A DNA stretch of 64,000 nt from Tubulanus polymorphus. Its lineage: Eukaryota; Nemertea; Palaeonemertea; Tubulaniformes; Tubulanidae. Under the pieces are notes generated by a model, which worked only from the letters and a program-made list of their open reading frames with translations, was not told where the DNA came from and searched no databases. The stretch's first letter is position 1. Each line of letters starts with the position of its first letter. Below, piece after piece: positions 1-10,560 of the stretch. A program made the position numbers and the translations under genes. The stretch covers positions 15,801,263 through 15,865,262 of the forward strand of contig NC_134028.1 in assembly GCF_964204645.1 (NCBI RefSeq), given 5' to 3'.

Positions 1-231
1 ATTTGTTCATCATACACAGATATTGTGTATCTTCTTGACTTTGTATATATGTTTGTAGGTCGTTATGTCTTATTGTCGAACCTTTGCATGATCAATCGAC
101 TGTCGAATGTCAATTGACTGAATCACTCATTGAACAGTTTTAATCTGAGAAATTAGGAACTACAGTTCAATATAACTCAGATCGCCCTACGAACAAATCT
201 CATAGAAAATGTAATAAAACATTTGATGTTA

Positions 232-606
232 TGTAACCGGCTGGTGTTGTATCGGCAGGCTGGCTGGGGAACTAGCATTTACACCAGCAGTACAGGATTC
301 CATCCATAAAAACCTTATATGTACAATCTTTATTGCATCCCGGAATGAGAATGATTTTCATAACTTTACATAGTCTTTATATTAAGAATCGGGAGTATGA
401 TGTGAGAATTAGGTGTCTCAGAAGTTGAAGACATCAGGACTCACAAACAAACACCTAGTGACATGTTTGAGAGACATTGATTAATTATTGATGAGCACTG
501 ACTATAGCTAATTACTGTGAAAACATATTGAGTTATGTGACATGTTGATTACGACTTTAAAGCACATATTGACACTATAATCATAAGTTATGTTACGTTA
601 TTATCA

Positions 607-644
<38 letters not shown>

Positions 645-1397
645 GAGTACTTCATGTTGTAAGAGATATGAAATATTATGAACTGTTTGATATGAAATTG
701 TAGATATATATGATTATGAAATATGTGACTTACCGTATTTTCCGGTGTACAAGTCGACCCGGTGTATAAGTCGAGGTCAAATTTTCAGTTTAAAAAGTTG
801 TGCTAGGGCTATAGTCGGTGTATAAATCGAGTCGCTTCTTCATGTGTTTACATATTTCACATTGAAAACAGTGCCCATGTCATTTTCATAGTAGTTGAGA
901 GTCTTTACCACTGTTTGCATTATTAAATCATTGGGATCTGTTGTTTCTAATATTGAATTACCGGATTAGTGCTCATTGTTTGTGTCCACGTGTTGAATGT
1001 ATAGTGTTGAATACCGCGCGCCTGTAGTCTAGTATTAGACTGACTGTGTATTGATTATTGGCACGCTGCCACAGCATCGCGGCTTATATAAACACTGTAC
1101 AATGAATATATGCGGTTTTCTTTCTCTTTTGATTTTTAACATTAGTTAATTTTGAAACATTTCCAAACTATAAGAAACTATTTTTATCAACATCCTAAAT
1201 TCTAATTGGTATATGAGTGTAGCCTAACATAAATTAATATTCCATTTCATCATGGCGACCTTGAACTCTAAACATCGTCAGTTTAAACGATATCGAAAGT
1301 GTAGCCGGTGTATAAGTGGACCTACGTTTTTTGGACATGATTTTTGGTCTCAAAAACTCGACTTATACACCGGAAAATACGGTATATCAGGGTGACA
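232..1397 (-). mobile_element. LTR of retrotransposon family L, interrupted by a MITE
   Basis: Read on the - strand, this begins TGTCACCCTGATATAA and ends CGGTTACA, matching the two LTRs of the complete element at 23676-25848. It contains the same TATATAAAG promoter-like box, the AATAAAG polyadenylation signal and an (AAT)n tract, seen on + as (ATT)n at 607-645. Without the inserted MITE (733-1382) the LTR would be about 516 bp. The CCAGCCAGCCTGCCGATACA block near the 3' end is shared by all copies. Family L has no recognised coding region in this window. Confidence 0.85.
733..1382. mobile_element. 650-bp MITE with TA target-site duplication
   Basis: The left end reads CCGTATTTTCCGGTGTACAA and the right end is its near-perfect inverse (CACCGGAAAATACGG). 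TA flanks both sides (731-732, 1383-1384). Phrases like GGTGTATAAGTCGA recur just inside both ends. The uninserted sequence is still present at 2158-2180, which confirms the TA duplication. TA sites and this end structure fit the Tc1/mariner-pogo superfamily. There is no transposase ORF, so this is a non-autonomous copy. A second, degraded copy lies at 19543-19965. Confidence 0.88.
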
Positions 1398-1780
1398 GGT
1401 GCCCCCTTGTCCAATTAAATATGGTCATCCAAATTTGCAGAAAACACAGATGCTGGGTTGATTAACTTCATCCACTGTGAAAACAGGAAAAATTGAGTTG
1501 CATGGCGCGAAAAATTCTGAACACTTCTTAGTCATTCACGAAAGAGTCACATGTTGTCGTTATATACGTGCGCTGTGACGATACGAAAACTGTATTTTCG
1601 AAAGATCTGCAGAGGATCCCCGGCGTTGAATTTTGATGTTATTTGAACTCTGTCTGATTCTGCGACGAACAGCTGCGACGTGTTTTGTAGTTATAGCGTC
1701 CTTAAGTCCAGCTGGTGATTGCAAGTAGTACGCATTTCTCTGTTTTGACGATCTGTTTACGACTGACTGGAAAACCTAAG
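1398..1780 (-). mobile_element. Internal 3' part of the reversed family L element
   Basis: This matches, in reverse complement and with about one difference every few bases, the segment just inside the 3' LTR of the complete copy (24960-25340). It includes the purine tract next to the LTR (CCCCCTTGTCC on +), GATCTGCAGAGGATCCCC, and AAGTAGTACGCATTTCTCTG. No open reading frame of note. The match fades at about 1780, and 1781-2035 is not recognised. Confidence 0.7.
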
Positions 1781-2035
1781 TGACATACTCTTATGATAAT
1801 GGTTATTTCAACATCTGACTTCATACCAGTGTCCAGGTAATGACAAAATAAATACATGTCAACATGTTACCCATGTCAACCAAAATAAAAAAATTGATCC
1901 TCACCCAAAAAGTGGTCAGCGGTAAATAAAGAATAACCATTGCGGATAAACGTTCTGGTCACTATCTGTATATCGGCAGCTTCATTGGTACTTGCATAAG
2001 CCACCAGGACATAAATTTGGGTTCTCCATCATCTG

Positions 2036-2180
2036 TAATTAATGTCTCTCAAACATGTGACTACGTGTTAGTTTGTGAGACCTGATGTCTGCAACTTCTC
2101 TGACACCTAGTTCTCACATCATACTCATGATTCTGTATATAAAGACTATGTAAAGTTATGTGACTTATATCAGGGTGACA
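2036..2180 (+). repeat. Chimeric family L LTR fragment with an empty MITE site
   Basis: 2036-2157 is in + orientation and matches the U3/promoter part of the L LTR (AACATGT through TGTATATAAAGACTATG). At about 2158 it switches to the reverse-strand LTR end (ATGTGACTTATATCAGGGTG). This last stretch equals the flanks of the MITE at 733-1382 joined together. The orientation switch shows a rearrangement. Confidence 0.75.
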
Positions 2181-3485
2181 GTTCGTGCCACATCAGACAA
2201 AAGTTGTTCTTTCCCTAATTTCGAAGGTCATTGATGACTTTTGACTGTGAAGTATCGAGATACAAACTTTAGTCATAACTTCAAGTATAACAGAGATACA
2301 GACATTTAAGTATTTCGCCCTCTATGGGTCTGTATATGACTAATATAATGGGTCATTGAATGCTATGGAAGGAACAAATTATATGGAAATGTTAGCATCT
2401 GGTCAATATAGTAGCTGCTTATTAAAATGCGTTTCAATGAGGAATGACTTCCAAAAGGAACATTCATTGTCAAACCCCAGTTATCTAGCGCAAGCCAGAT
2501 GCACCGCTTGACTGTGGCAACAAATATTTGAACTGAGATACTGCCAGGAATGTTATGCCTCTCTAGCTTATACAGTGGTAGCGCAGACTTGCCAACCCAT
2601 TCGGTTTCTCCATATTTTCATATAGCTGTGGGCTCTTGTGTACCGTGTTACGGTCTTGAATAGAATTTTGAACCGCAACAATAAAACAATTAACTCAGTA
2701 GTCAATAGTGGGCCTGCAATTAGCAGTGGAATGCTATCAGCTATTCACCATATCAACAGTCGCATTGTGTTCATGATTTTGTCAGCATTGTTTTGTCTTT
2801 CAACACCTGTTTACTAGCTCCACAGCTCTGAGCGCTCAATGATGTAATTGCTGAAAATAGTCTACACACTCAGACATGCTCATGTCGGTGTACAGCAGGG
2901 AATCCCAGCTGTACTAGTGATCGATAGAGAACATGTGTGCTGTATTGTAACACCACGGAGATGCCCTGACACGCGCGTAGTTTAATTTAATTCAAGTATA
3001 ACAGAATCTTTAAATTACTAGAATAAAAATATCTTCATAAATGTATAATATATCATAAATTGTAATAAGGGCCTATGAATTAAAAAGGTAATTAGATTTA
3101 GAATTAACATATACTATCTATTCAAGAATTAATTCATCATCTTCAATTGATAGTTTTAATTCGGTAACACGTCTTGACTTGAAAAAATTACTTGAATTAG
3201 ATACTTTTCAGATCAAATACAGATTAGATACTGTAAAATATTGAAATGAAATTTCATTAAAAATTTTTTTTTATGTATAATATATTATTATCAATAATTA
3301 TTTAGTTATAATATAAGTGATAGCATTAATTTTTACAATGTTTTGGTTAGAAATTCTCTTTTTGATCTGAAGTGGAAGATTTTTTTCAGGTCGCATCACT
3401 CGTGAAAAAATACTGACAAACTCAAGAAAATACTGACAAACTCGAAGATTTGTACTGACAACATATTTCTGAGGTTGGCAGCTCT
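2181..3485. other. Intronic sequence with no recognised gene
   Basis: AT-rich. 3000-3300 is especially A/T-dense with repeated TAATA/ATAAT. I see no splice-site-bounded coding segment resembling the upstream EXOC7 exons, and no conserved repeat end. Confidence 0.5.
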
Positions 3486-3493
3486 GGTAGCTA

Positions 3494-4290
3494 TGGGATA
3501 CGCCCATAATACCTCCGCCCAAAATACCTCCGTCCTAAATCCCACACCCAGAATCCCTCCACCCAGAATACCCTCAAATGTGTCCAAAATACCTCCACCA
3601 AGAATTAAAAGAAATACTATAATTTTATTATTTAGATGTATAAAGTACCACCAATATTGACTATTATACATGTATGGGATCATATATAATGTATTACGGT
3701 TATATAAGCCTATACTGAATAATAATTGAATAACAATTAATGACAATGTTCACTTCCAATTAGTTATGGCTGGGAAATTTACAAATCGACCCAATTTGAA
3801 CAAACAATGAGATAGGGATTATAGAATATTAATTAGTTTATCTCATGTCTTAAATCTAATACTAGATTTTTCTGGAAACAATTCAATATTTCGAATATAG
3901 AATATTAATTAGTCCTATAATCTAAGAAAACAATGTACTACATTTCGGTATACACACCAGTTCAGTTCATTTCCATTTAACTGCAACAATGATCTTTTGA
4001 ACAATATACTGAAATTAACATTATACTTTGTTTCGCTCAATTAACTACTTTTAAACTACAGAACTTTGGTTTATTTGAATATGGCCTGTAAATTAAAACT
4101 TTGATGGTGACAAATTATAAAAAATTATATTACTAATAGGTTCCTAATTTTTGTCCTTCAGGCATAAACCCATTAGATCTAGGGCCTGGAGGTATTTTGG
4201 AAACATATGAGGGTATTCTGGGCGGAGGGATTCTGGGTGCGGGATATTTGGGTGGAGGTATTTTGGGCAGAGGTATTATGACCCGGATTC
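3494..4290. mobile_element. Foldback/MITE element with repeat-filled inverted arms
   Basis: Arms of about 110 bp (3494-3606 and 4178-4290) are inverted copies of each other. Each arm is built from degenerate units of about 11-14 bp around AATACCTCC-CCC (CCCAGAATCCCTCC, CCAAAATACCTCC and similar). The centre of about 570 bp is AT-rich with no coding capacity. GGTAGCTA occurs on both flanks (3486-3493, 4291-4298), which would be an 8-bp duplication as in hAT elements. Because that octamer is part of a palindrome, this is not conclusive. No transposase. Confidence 0.75.
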
Positions 4291-4291
4291 G

Positions 4292-4402
4292 GTAGCTACC
4301 CGCCTATGGAATGTTCTGCCACAGTTGATACACATTATATCTTCTCTCGATAGTTTTGCCTCACAACTGAAAACTCGCCTAATCAATGAGAGCAACTGTT
4401 GA
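4292..4402 (+). pseudogene. C-terminal fragment of a non-LTR retrotransposon reverse transcriptase
   Basis: The frame reads ATRLWNVLP, then a SL-FasqLKtrL-like tail and a stop. This is the characteristic extreme C-terminus of many LINE proteins (RLWNsLP...sl..FK..LKt.L). Only about 36 codons remain. They begin exactly at the right edge of the foldback element, which may have inserted into this LINE remnant. Confidence 0.6.
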
Positions 4403-4779
4403 AACTATAGCTGCAAAGTAGCAATAACAAGTTTTCTGCTAAGCAGCACCATGCTCTTCAGAAAGATATGGATTGTAGAAAATTTGAATACACGCATTGC
4501 ATTGACGGATTCGAACCTAATATGCCACCACTATGTAAACGTGCAATTTGATTCAGTTTTGAAACTGAACAAACCTGCTATGCATATAATGGCCACTAGG
4601 GGGCCTACATGGAAAAATGACGTTAACAGCCTAGAGGCTGCAATTGTTGACCAGTGTACTTCAAACTTGGTCCACAAGAAGAGTATCACTTAGGCCAAAA
4701 CCCTATTTAAAATTGGGTCGATTCAATTCAAGTTATTCCCACCTGGGGTCCGCATGAAAAACAACGTTAACAGTCATAT

Positions 4780-5862
4780 TGTCCATCCGTCCACCCATCC
4801 ATCCGTCGACGGAATCCAGTTATTTTGGAAAGTTTTAAAGACGCTTCAATGTGATGTCTTGATATTTGGGTACACATGTATCTACCCTAGACACATCTTT
4901 AGCCCAAAAACTTTTGAATACTCTTTGATCTTTAGTATGTATTGGACATCAGACACATATCAGACACAAGATGGCTGTCCTATGACCTTTTTTCTGCCCA
5001 AAAATGTCAATTTTGGCCCGATTTCTGAGTCCTGAAGCTTCCTTCTGGTTTGCCATTTTCATTGCAATTTGTGATGGGTATTCTTTGGAAAGGGATGAAT
5101 TATACCTGAGACAGGTTTTTTTGATCAGCCAATTATGGCGCAATTTGCGGCCATCTTGGTGTCATCAGTACTCATTCGTAGGTGGAACAAAGTTTTTCGA
5201 GTTATATTTATACCTAAGCATATTATGTTACCAAAATCGTTAGAAAAGTTGTAGCTCATAACATGTTCTATGATATATGGTGAGTTTCAAGGTTATGGGG
5301 TTTTGTATATGGCCACCAGGGGGCATGAATTGTACAATAACCATGTATTTCTATAATATATTTGTACCTATGCTTATTTTGTCACGACAATCAATTGCAA
5401 AGTTGTAGCTCATGACATTGTCTATGATTGTGGTGAGTTTCATGTTCTTTAGTTTTTCTATATGGTCACCAGGGGGTGTTGAATAGTAGAAAAACTTAGT
5501 ATTGCGCTATTGTATTGGTACATCGGCATATTTTGTTACCAAGATCAATAGCAAAGTTGTAGCTCATGACATGTTCTATGATTGTGGTGAGTTTCATGGT
5601 CATTGTGTTATGCATACGGTCACCTGGGGGCGCTGAGTAGTAGAATAAGTTAGTATTTCCATATCAGATTGGAACCTAGGCATATTTTGTTATCACAATC
5701 AATTACAAAATTGTAGCTGCTGACATGGTTTATGGTTGTGGTGAGTTTCAATGTAATTTGTTTTTGTATTTGATCATTAAGGGGCGTTGAATATTGAAAT
5801 TGTTAGATTGTTTAGCATTTGAAACCACTTCGCAAGTGGGCATGGTGTCCCTGGTCCCCTAG
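4780..5862 (+). mobile_element. HINE (Helentron-like non-autonomous element), copy H1
   Basis: The 5' unique part (CCATCCGTCGACGGAATCCA onward) is followed by about four divergent tandem core units of about 140-150 bp. Core landmarks are CACCAGGGGGC, GCATATTTTGTTACCA, AAAGTTGTAGCTCATGACAT and GTGGTGAGTTTCAAGGTCAT. The 3' end has the hairpin CCACTTCGCAAGTGG, then GGCATGGTGTCCCTGGTCCC and CTAG, with TTT following. The 5' terminus is eroded. Part of a family with about eleven members here. Confidence 0.8.
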
Positions 5863-5959
5863 TTTTTTTCTGTTGATTTTTATAAAATGGTTTCACTGAA
5901 TGAGCAGATTTTACGGAGGCCTATATACTGCCCACCCTATGTAAAACCTAAAAACGGGC

Positions 5960-6776
5960 TTAACACATTGACTGCCACTAAAAAAATTTTTTTTTCTCAA
6001 CATTGCCAATTTCACCAATCAACGAAAAGTAGGCGGAAACCACATATATTGATTTTTATTGCATTTAATGCATGTATTACACCTATTATATGGTGAAAAC
6101 AGAGTTGAATCGAGTCTCGTAGTTGGCAGTGGGGGTAAACGTTTTATGCCAGTTGCCAGCTACGAGACTCGTTCCCCCTCCCCTAAACCCAGATGTTCCA
6201 GCAGCATTTCACTATCTTGCATGTGTTCCCCCATCAGATAGAAAGCAATACCCCACAAAGCCATGTCGCATTTGCAGAAGAGATGGTAACCGCAAAGTAA
6301 CACGTTACGTTTGTGATGTCTGTCCTGGAAAACCAGCATTATGTGTAACCCCTTGTTTCAGGAGATACCATGTACTAAACTAAAGAAATGCCATGACAAC
6401 AATGCTATAATTTCTATCGTACTATGTTTATTATCGATTCACAGTGAGGTGAATCATTTCTTTCCAATTAGGAAAGGTATTTGATAAGCGTTTGATGCCT
6501 TATAAACTTTGATGTGAAAATAATCACGTAATATAATTTGATTTTTTAGATGTTCATGAATAAATAAAGAATTGATAAAAAAAGTTAGTTATTGATTTTT
6601 AAAAAATTACTTGTTTATCTGAGTTGCCAGACTTCGATTTATGTTGTTATCCACATTGCCAAACAGAAAAAAAATGAATTCATTCACTCCGGGCTTACTA
6701 CGAGATATCTCGTAGTGGCAAGGAGCGGCACACCTGCTACTACGAGATATCTCATAGATGGCAGTCAACGTGTTAA
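5960..6776 (+). mobile_element. Collapsed piggyBac element, TTAA to TTAA
   Basis: The left end is TTAA followed by CACATTGACTGCCA. The right end is its inverse, TGGCAGTCAACGTG followed by TTAA. TTAA duplication and short inverted ends are diagnostic of piggyBac. A palindromic CTACGAGATATCTCGTAG and a related CTACGAGATATCTCATAG lie subterminally at the right. At 817 bp against about 2.5 kb for an intact element, most of the transposase has been lost. Confidence 0.88.
6180..6383 (+). pseudogene. piggyBac transposase, C-terminal cysteine-rich tail
   Basis: The reading frame ending at 6383 carries FHYLACVPP, then PTKPCRICRRDG, TRYVCDVCPGKPALC and CFRRYH. This is the zinc-binding C-terminal domain of piggyBac/PGBD transposases (CxxC...CxxC...C...CF..YH). 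The catalytic DDD region is absent. It lies between the two TTAA-flanked ends, as expected. Confidence 0.88.
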
Positions 6777-7106
6777 ATGATTGAACCTGGCCTGATTTTG
6801 ATTCATCTAAGCTACATCTAATGGCTTTCGCCCAGCTAAGTGATGAGTCTTGACTGCGCATGGCATAGCATGCTTGTTTGATCTTATATAGAAGATCGCC
6901 GGAATCGAAGCAATGCAGCTCTTGCACTTTTGCTTTCCTGTGTGATATATTGGGCTTTACAAAAATTTGTATAGACTTGTCAAGGTTTTTGTTAATATTG
7001 TATTAGCTGCCCTCGTTGAGTGAATTGAAACATTTTGTATTGTACGTTCTATATGTTCTATATAGTTCGTCAGCATTGTCCAATTAAGGGTAGGTGGTCA
7101 CCTACA

Positions 7107-7150
7107 GTCAACCTCGCTTAATTCGTATCTCTTGGGACCATGGTTTTATT
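7107..7150 (+). repeat. Possible pogo/Tigger-like terminal repeat
   Basis: CAGTCAACCTCGCTTAATTC followed by TCTTGGGACCATGG resembles pogo-family ends (CAGT-ACCTCG-TTAA...GGGACC). I cannot find a matching inverted partner nearby, so this is a weak call on a fragment. Confidence 0.35.
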
Positions 7151-7465
7151 CTACAAATTTATAAACATTATATGTAATTTGTATTATCTATGAATTATGT
7201 ATGATTTGTAGAATTAGCGATTAATCCATTAATTAGTATAAAGTATGAATAAAAACCTGCTGAAATTGTTTCCACTGGCATTGGAACGAACTGCGTGACA
7301 CAGCTGTCATTGTTCAGACTTAACTGACAGAAAATGCATCACGTGTCAGCAGCACGCTCAGCGACAATGACTGACGAGTAATTGATAAGTTTGTAATAAT
7401 GCAATACGGTTTGTAACTGTGGGTATGCCACCAGTAACAAAATTTTTCCCTCATATTTTTTCTAG

Positions 7466-7634
7466 TTATTGATGCTGAGTTTCTGCCTGGTAATATCGAC
7501 CATTTGCCTGAGAGAGTAATTGAGGATCTGCTTGCCATAACCAGTTGGTTATTGACTCATACCCAAGGTGACCATGATTTCACAGAAGTTTATGCTGTAG
7601 TCAGATCCAATAATCTAATTAAATCTTTGCAAAG
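7466..7634 (+). CDS. EXOC7: EXOC7 (Exo70) exon A
   Basis: Exo70 is the exocyst subunit that binds plasma-membrane PIP2 and helps tether secretory vesicles. This exon encodes a segment containing NIDHLPERVIEDLLAI, then SWLL, and FTEVYAVVRSNNLIKSLQ. It lines up with the vertebrate EXOC7 stretch LEHLPESVLQDVIRISRWL...FMNVYYQIRSSQLDRSIKGL. It is bounded by an acceptor (TTTTTCTAG) and a donor (AAAG|GTAAAT), with entry after one base of a codon and exit after two. The next exon continues in phase 18.3 kb downstream. The coding start lies upstream: no earlier exon is recognisable in 1-7465. Confidence 0.95.
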
Positions 7635-8289
7635 GTAAATTTCATCTGGTTTTCCTTGAGATCATTCCAGTGTTATGCAATGTCAATACAGTTAAATCGT
7701 GACTTAATTAGAATTTTCTGTATAGAGGAGCATAGCCACTTGTCCAAAACTTGGGGCTGTTGAATAATTGAAAAACCCATAATGCTTAAAGATAATGAAG
7801 TTATTCTGTGTTTGAGAAACGGGGATGTTAAAATCAGTGTTGATGAAAGTGGAACAACACAGTTTTTAAAATGCCGATCATCAGAGGTTATTAGAATCCA
7901 GTGGTGTTGCACTTAAGATTTATAGCATTGATCAACCGAGACCATTTGGCCCAAATCCTTTATCCAACTATTTGCTAAATTTTATATTGTTTAATTTCAA
8001 AATGTTCTTGCTTTATATTTTTCCCAACTCATTAGTTCAGTGCTTTCTAATTCTTAACTTTTAGTGCTGAAGATTTGGAAATTTTAAGATTTTGGAAAAT
8101 TCCAGTCCAGTGCATTGTATAACAGGCATACTGCTACAGTGATACTGTGCGGTGCATTGTTCGTCACTTATGTTTTACGATGTTCAACATTAGCTACCAT
8201 CTTTCAATAGAGATTATAATTACCTTTGAATGTTTTATGCGTTGATGATTCATACTGCTTTCCATTTCCAATTTACTGTGGACCTCTTT
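7635..8289. other. Intron, nothing recognised
   Basis: Start of an 18.3-kb EXOC7 intron. No repeat end or coding signal was identified before the tandem array at 8290. Confidence 0.5.
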
Positions 8290-8740
8290 CCACATGGCCG
8301 ACTTATGACTTACTTTTGACACAGGAACTCTCCGTGTACACGAAAAATCAAAAACCGTTTGACATGATTTCATGAAATTGTTATGGTATGTGCATGTATG
8401 GTGGTATGGTGGGGAACTTTTTTGGGGAATCTATGATTCAAGATGGCCGAATTATGACCTATTTTTGACACGTGTACGTGATAGCTAAAAAATCGTTTGA
8501 GAAAATTTCATGAAATTTATATTAGGTTTGTATGATAGTATGATGTAAAACCTTATTGTTTTGGGGACTTCTCCGATTCAAAATGGCCGACACCATCTAC
8601 TTTTGACACAGGAACTTTCCGTATACACGATAACTCGAAAACCGTTTGGGATAAGTTAATGACATTTTTATGGTAAGTGTATGATAATATGAAAAGGAAC
8701 TGTCTCGTTCTCGGAACTTCTCCAATTCAAGATGGCTGAC
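8290..8740. repeat. Tandem array, unit about 140-148 bp, three-plus copies
   Basis: Units begin near 8295, 8442, 8581 and 8730 with a CAAGATGGCCGACTTATGAC-like phrase, followed by TACTTTTGACACAGGAAC, CGAAAACCGTTTG and TTTCATGAAAT. Divergence is 15-25 percent between units. It resembles a HINE-type tandem core, although no terminal hairpin was found beside it. Confidence 0.75.
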
Positions 8741-8829
8741 TTATGACCCACTTTCTGTTCAAAATGGCATGTTTTGAACTTATTATTGTTACGCTGTCTT
8801 CTGTACTTATTGTAGATGCTTCATCTGTT

Positions 8830-9132
8830 TCTTCACTGCCCTGGGATTTTGTGATTAAAGCTGCGTGTATGAGCGTGCATTCTCAATTTTTTCATTTGAC
8901 TTATTGCGCCCGAGATATAAAGATCCGTGGATCTCTTGCCTTAATATCAGATTCTCGAAAAGGCACAGACAGAACCACGAGCGAGTTACGATGTAAGATT
9001 TTCGGTTTCTTCGAAAGGGAATTCTCTACCACATATACCGAAATTATGTATAGAGTTTCATCCCATTTATCACCAAGTTTATTTCTCCATTTTACACCTA
9101 ACTTCTTCACTAAAACCATATCCCCTACCAGG
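8830..9132 (-). pseudogene. Gypsy integrase C-terminal part (downstream of the split)
   Basis: On the - strand the frame reads VGDMVLVKKLGVK, then KLGDKWDE, and KPKILHRNSL. This is the GDxVLV...kLadkWe...LHRN module of Gypsy integrases. It continues the integrase core found at 13776-14270, and the two halves are separated by the 4.6-kb transposon 9133-13775. Broken by that insertion and by flanking decay. No 3' LTR was recognised to its left. Confidence 0.8.
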
Positions 9133-9347
9133 TATAAAACATGCCCATTTTCAAAAGATTGCCTGGAAATTACGCGGCCGAGCAACTGCGCTGCTCGGTT
9201 TACTGCTCGGACATTCTGCTCGGTTTTGATAAATTAGCCCCGCGCAATATGAGCTGCTCGATAATCTCTGCTCGGAACTCTGCTCGGTTTCAATCGTTTG
9301 TAGATCTGCGCAAATACGAGCTGCTCGGCATGCTGCTCGGAATTATG
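9133..9347 (+). repeat. Left terminal inverted repeat with CTGCTCGG cluster
   Basis: Contains seven exact CTGCTCGG octamers plus near matches (CTGCTCGATA, TGCTCGAC) at irregular 10-40 bp spacing. This arrangement is typical of arrays of transposase-binding sites. It pairs with 13561-13775. Confidence 0.92.
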
Positions 9348-9942
9348 CTCGACTAGGTTTTATGTCAAATATTGCAGAGAACCGGGATTTCCCCAGATAC
9401 TCAGTAGGCCTACTCCACCGCTATAGCCACATATATACTGCATGGGCAGAAAAACTTGTATACAGGCCGGGGATTTTTGCCTGAAATATCATATCGCGAC
9501 CGAGTGACTTATTGTGAAATTTCATGTCTCTCTACTAATGATATAGCGAATCGCACTCTTAGGCGAGAGCGACGAAGTCCGCAAAGTTTATCTAAGCTAT
9601 TGATGTCTCCGTTAAACCATAGGCCTCTACATTTAAATTATTCACTTATACAAGAAATTGCTCAGCTCTAATATTCGTTCAACTTGAACTATTTTCAAAT
9701 TCCTTTCAACTCGCATATCTGAACGACCTCCCGGCAGCAAACACAAGTATCGATTAAAGACATGCACGTGTTTACTGCTATATTAGTAGGTTACCGATAG
9801 TAACAGTAGAACGATACACGCTACACAAAATCGCCCACAGAGACATTCAGTTCATTAAATCATGTTTTTGGAAGGTGGCTAAAAATCCCCTTTAGGCCAT
9901 TCAAAATTGATACCGTGTTTCTCATTTTTTTAACATTCAATA

Positions 9943-9948
9943 TTTATT
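9943..9948 (-). terminator. Candidate polyadenylation signal for the SWIM-like gene
   Basis: AATAAA on the - strand, about 220 bp beyond the stop that ends the read-through of exon 3. It is the first such signal downstream in an AT-rich tract, so it could occur by chance. Confidence 0.35.
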
Positions 9949-10251
9949 TCATGAAGAAAACGATGTTTACAAAAATTACATGCGTCTTACAATCACCATG
10001 CGGACATTATAGCAAAACATAAAAATACATTTATATATATAAATAGATAGCGGTCATTGAACACGCCAGGCTCAACACGCGGGAGAAATGTTATATATAT
10101 TATGAAAAAAATACATTGTTTCATCAACACGCGCATACATTTTGCAGCTGACCGTGACATAGCCCTTTAAATGAAATAAAAATTATGTTTTAGCAATTTT
10201 AGAAGAAAAGTGTACACTTGTGATTGGAAAAATAGCAAAAAGTATAAATAC

Positions 10252-10417
10252 CTCTGAAATGATGAGAGCGGGTTCCTTGCTTCTACCATTAAATGCATAT
10301 ACTTGAATAACAAACAACAATCCGCTAGACTTGAATTATTCAAATTCACTAAAAGTTCTTGCTGGCCATCGAAAAATAAACGACAATCACAATCACAAGT
10401 GGTGGGGATGTAATACA
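10252..10417 (-). CDS. SWIM-like transposon protein, exon 3
   Basis: Acceptor TTTTTTGTAG, then coding VYYIPTTCDCDCRLFFDG, NLNNSSLADCCLLFKYM and MVEARNPLSSF. It joins exon 2 in phase: a codon split after one base becomes GTG. A donor-like AGAG|GTATTT stands at 10251. If that is not used, the frame runs to a stop at 10167. The CxCxC...YDG...LL-Y-H-M-EgRNPL pattern recurs in cysteine-cluster proteins of invertebrate genomes, some tied to KDZ transposons and HMGXB3-like proteins. That family assignment is from memory of motif style and is uncertain. Confidence 0.78.
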
Positions 10418-10560
10418 CTACAAAAAATATACAAAAAAAGTACTGAATACTAAGAAGTCAAATAAGCATTTATTTTAGCATTTATTTTAGGGACAAATAA
10501 TAATATAATGTTTAGACATTGTGATTGATATTATTAAATAATTGATTATTTTTACATTAC

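Noticed and set aside
8743-9237. 164-codon + strand ORF
   Set aside because: Antisense to the Gypsy integrase C-terminus and running into the inverted repeat of the SWIM transposon.
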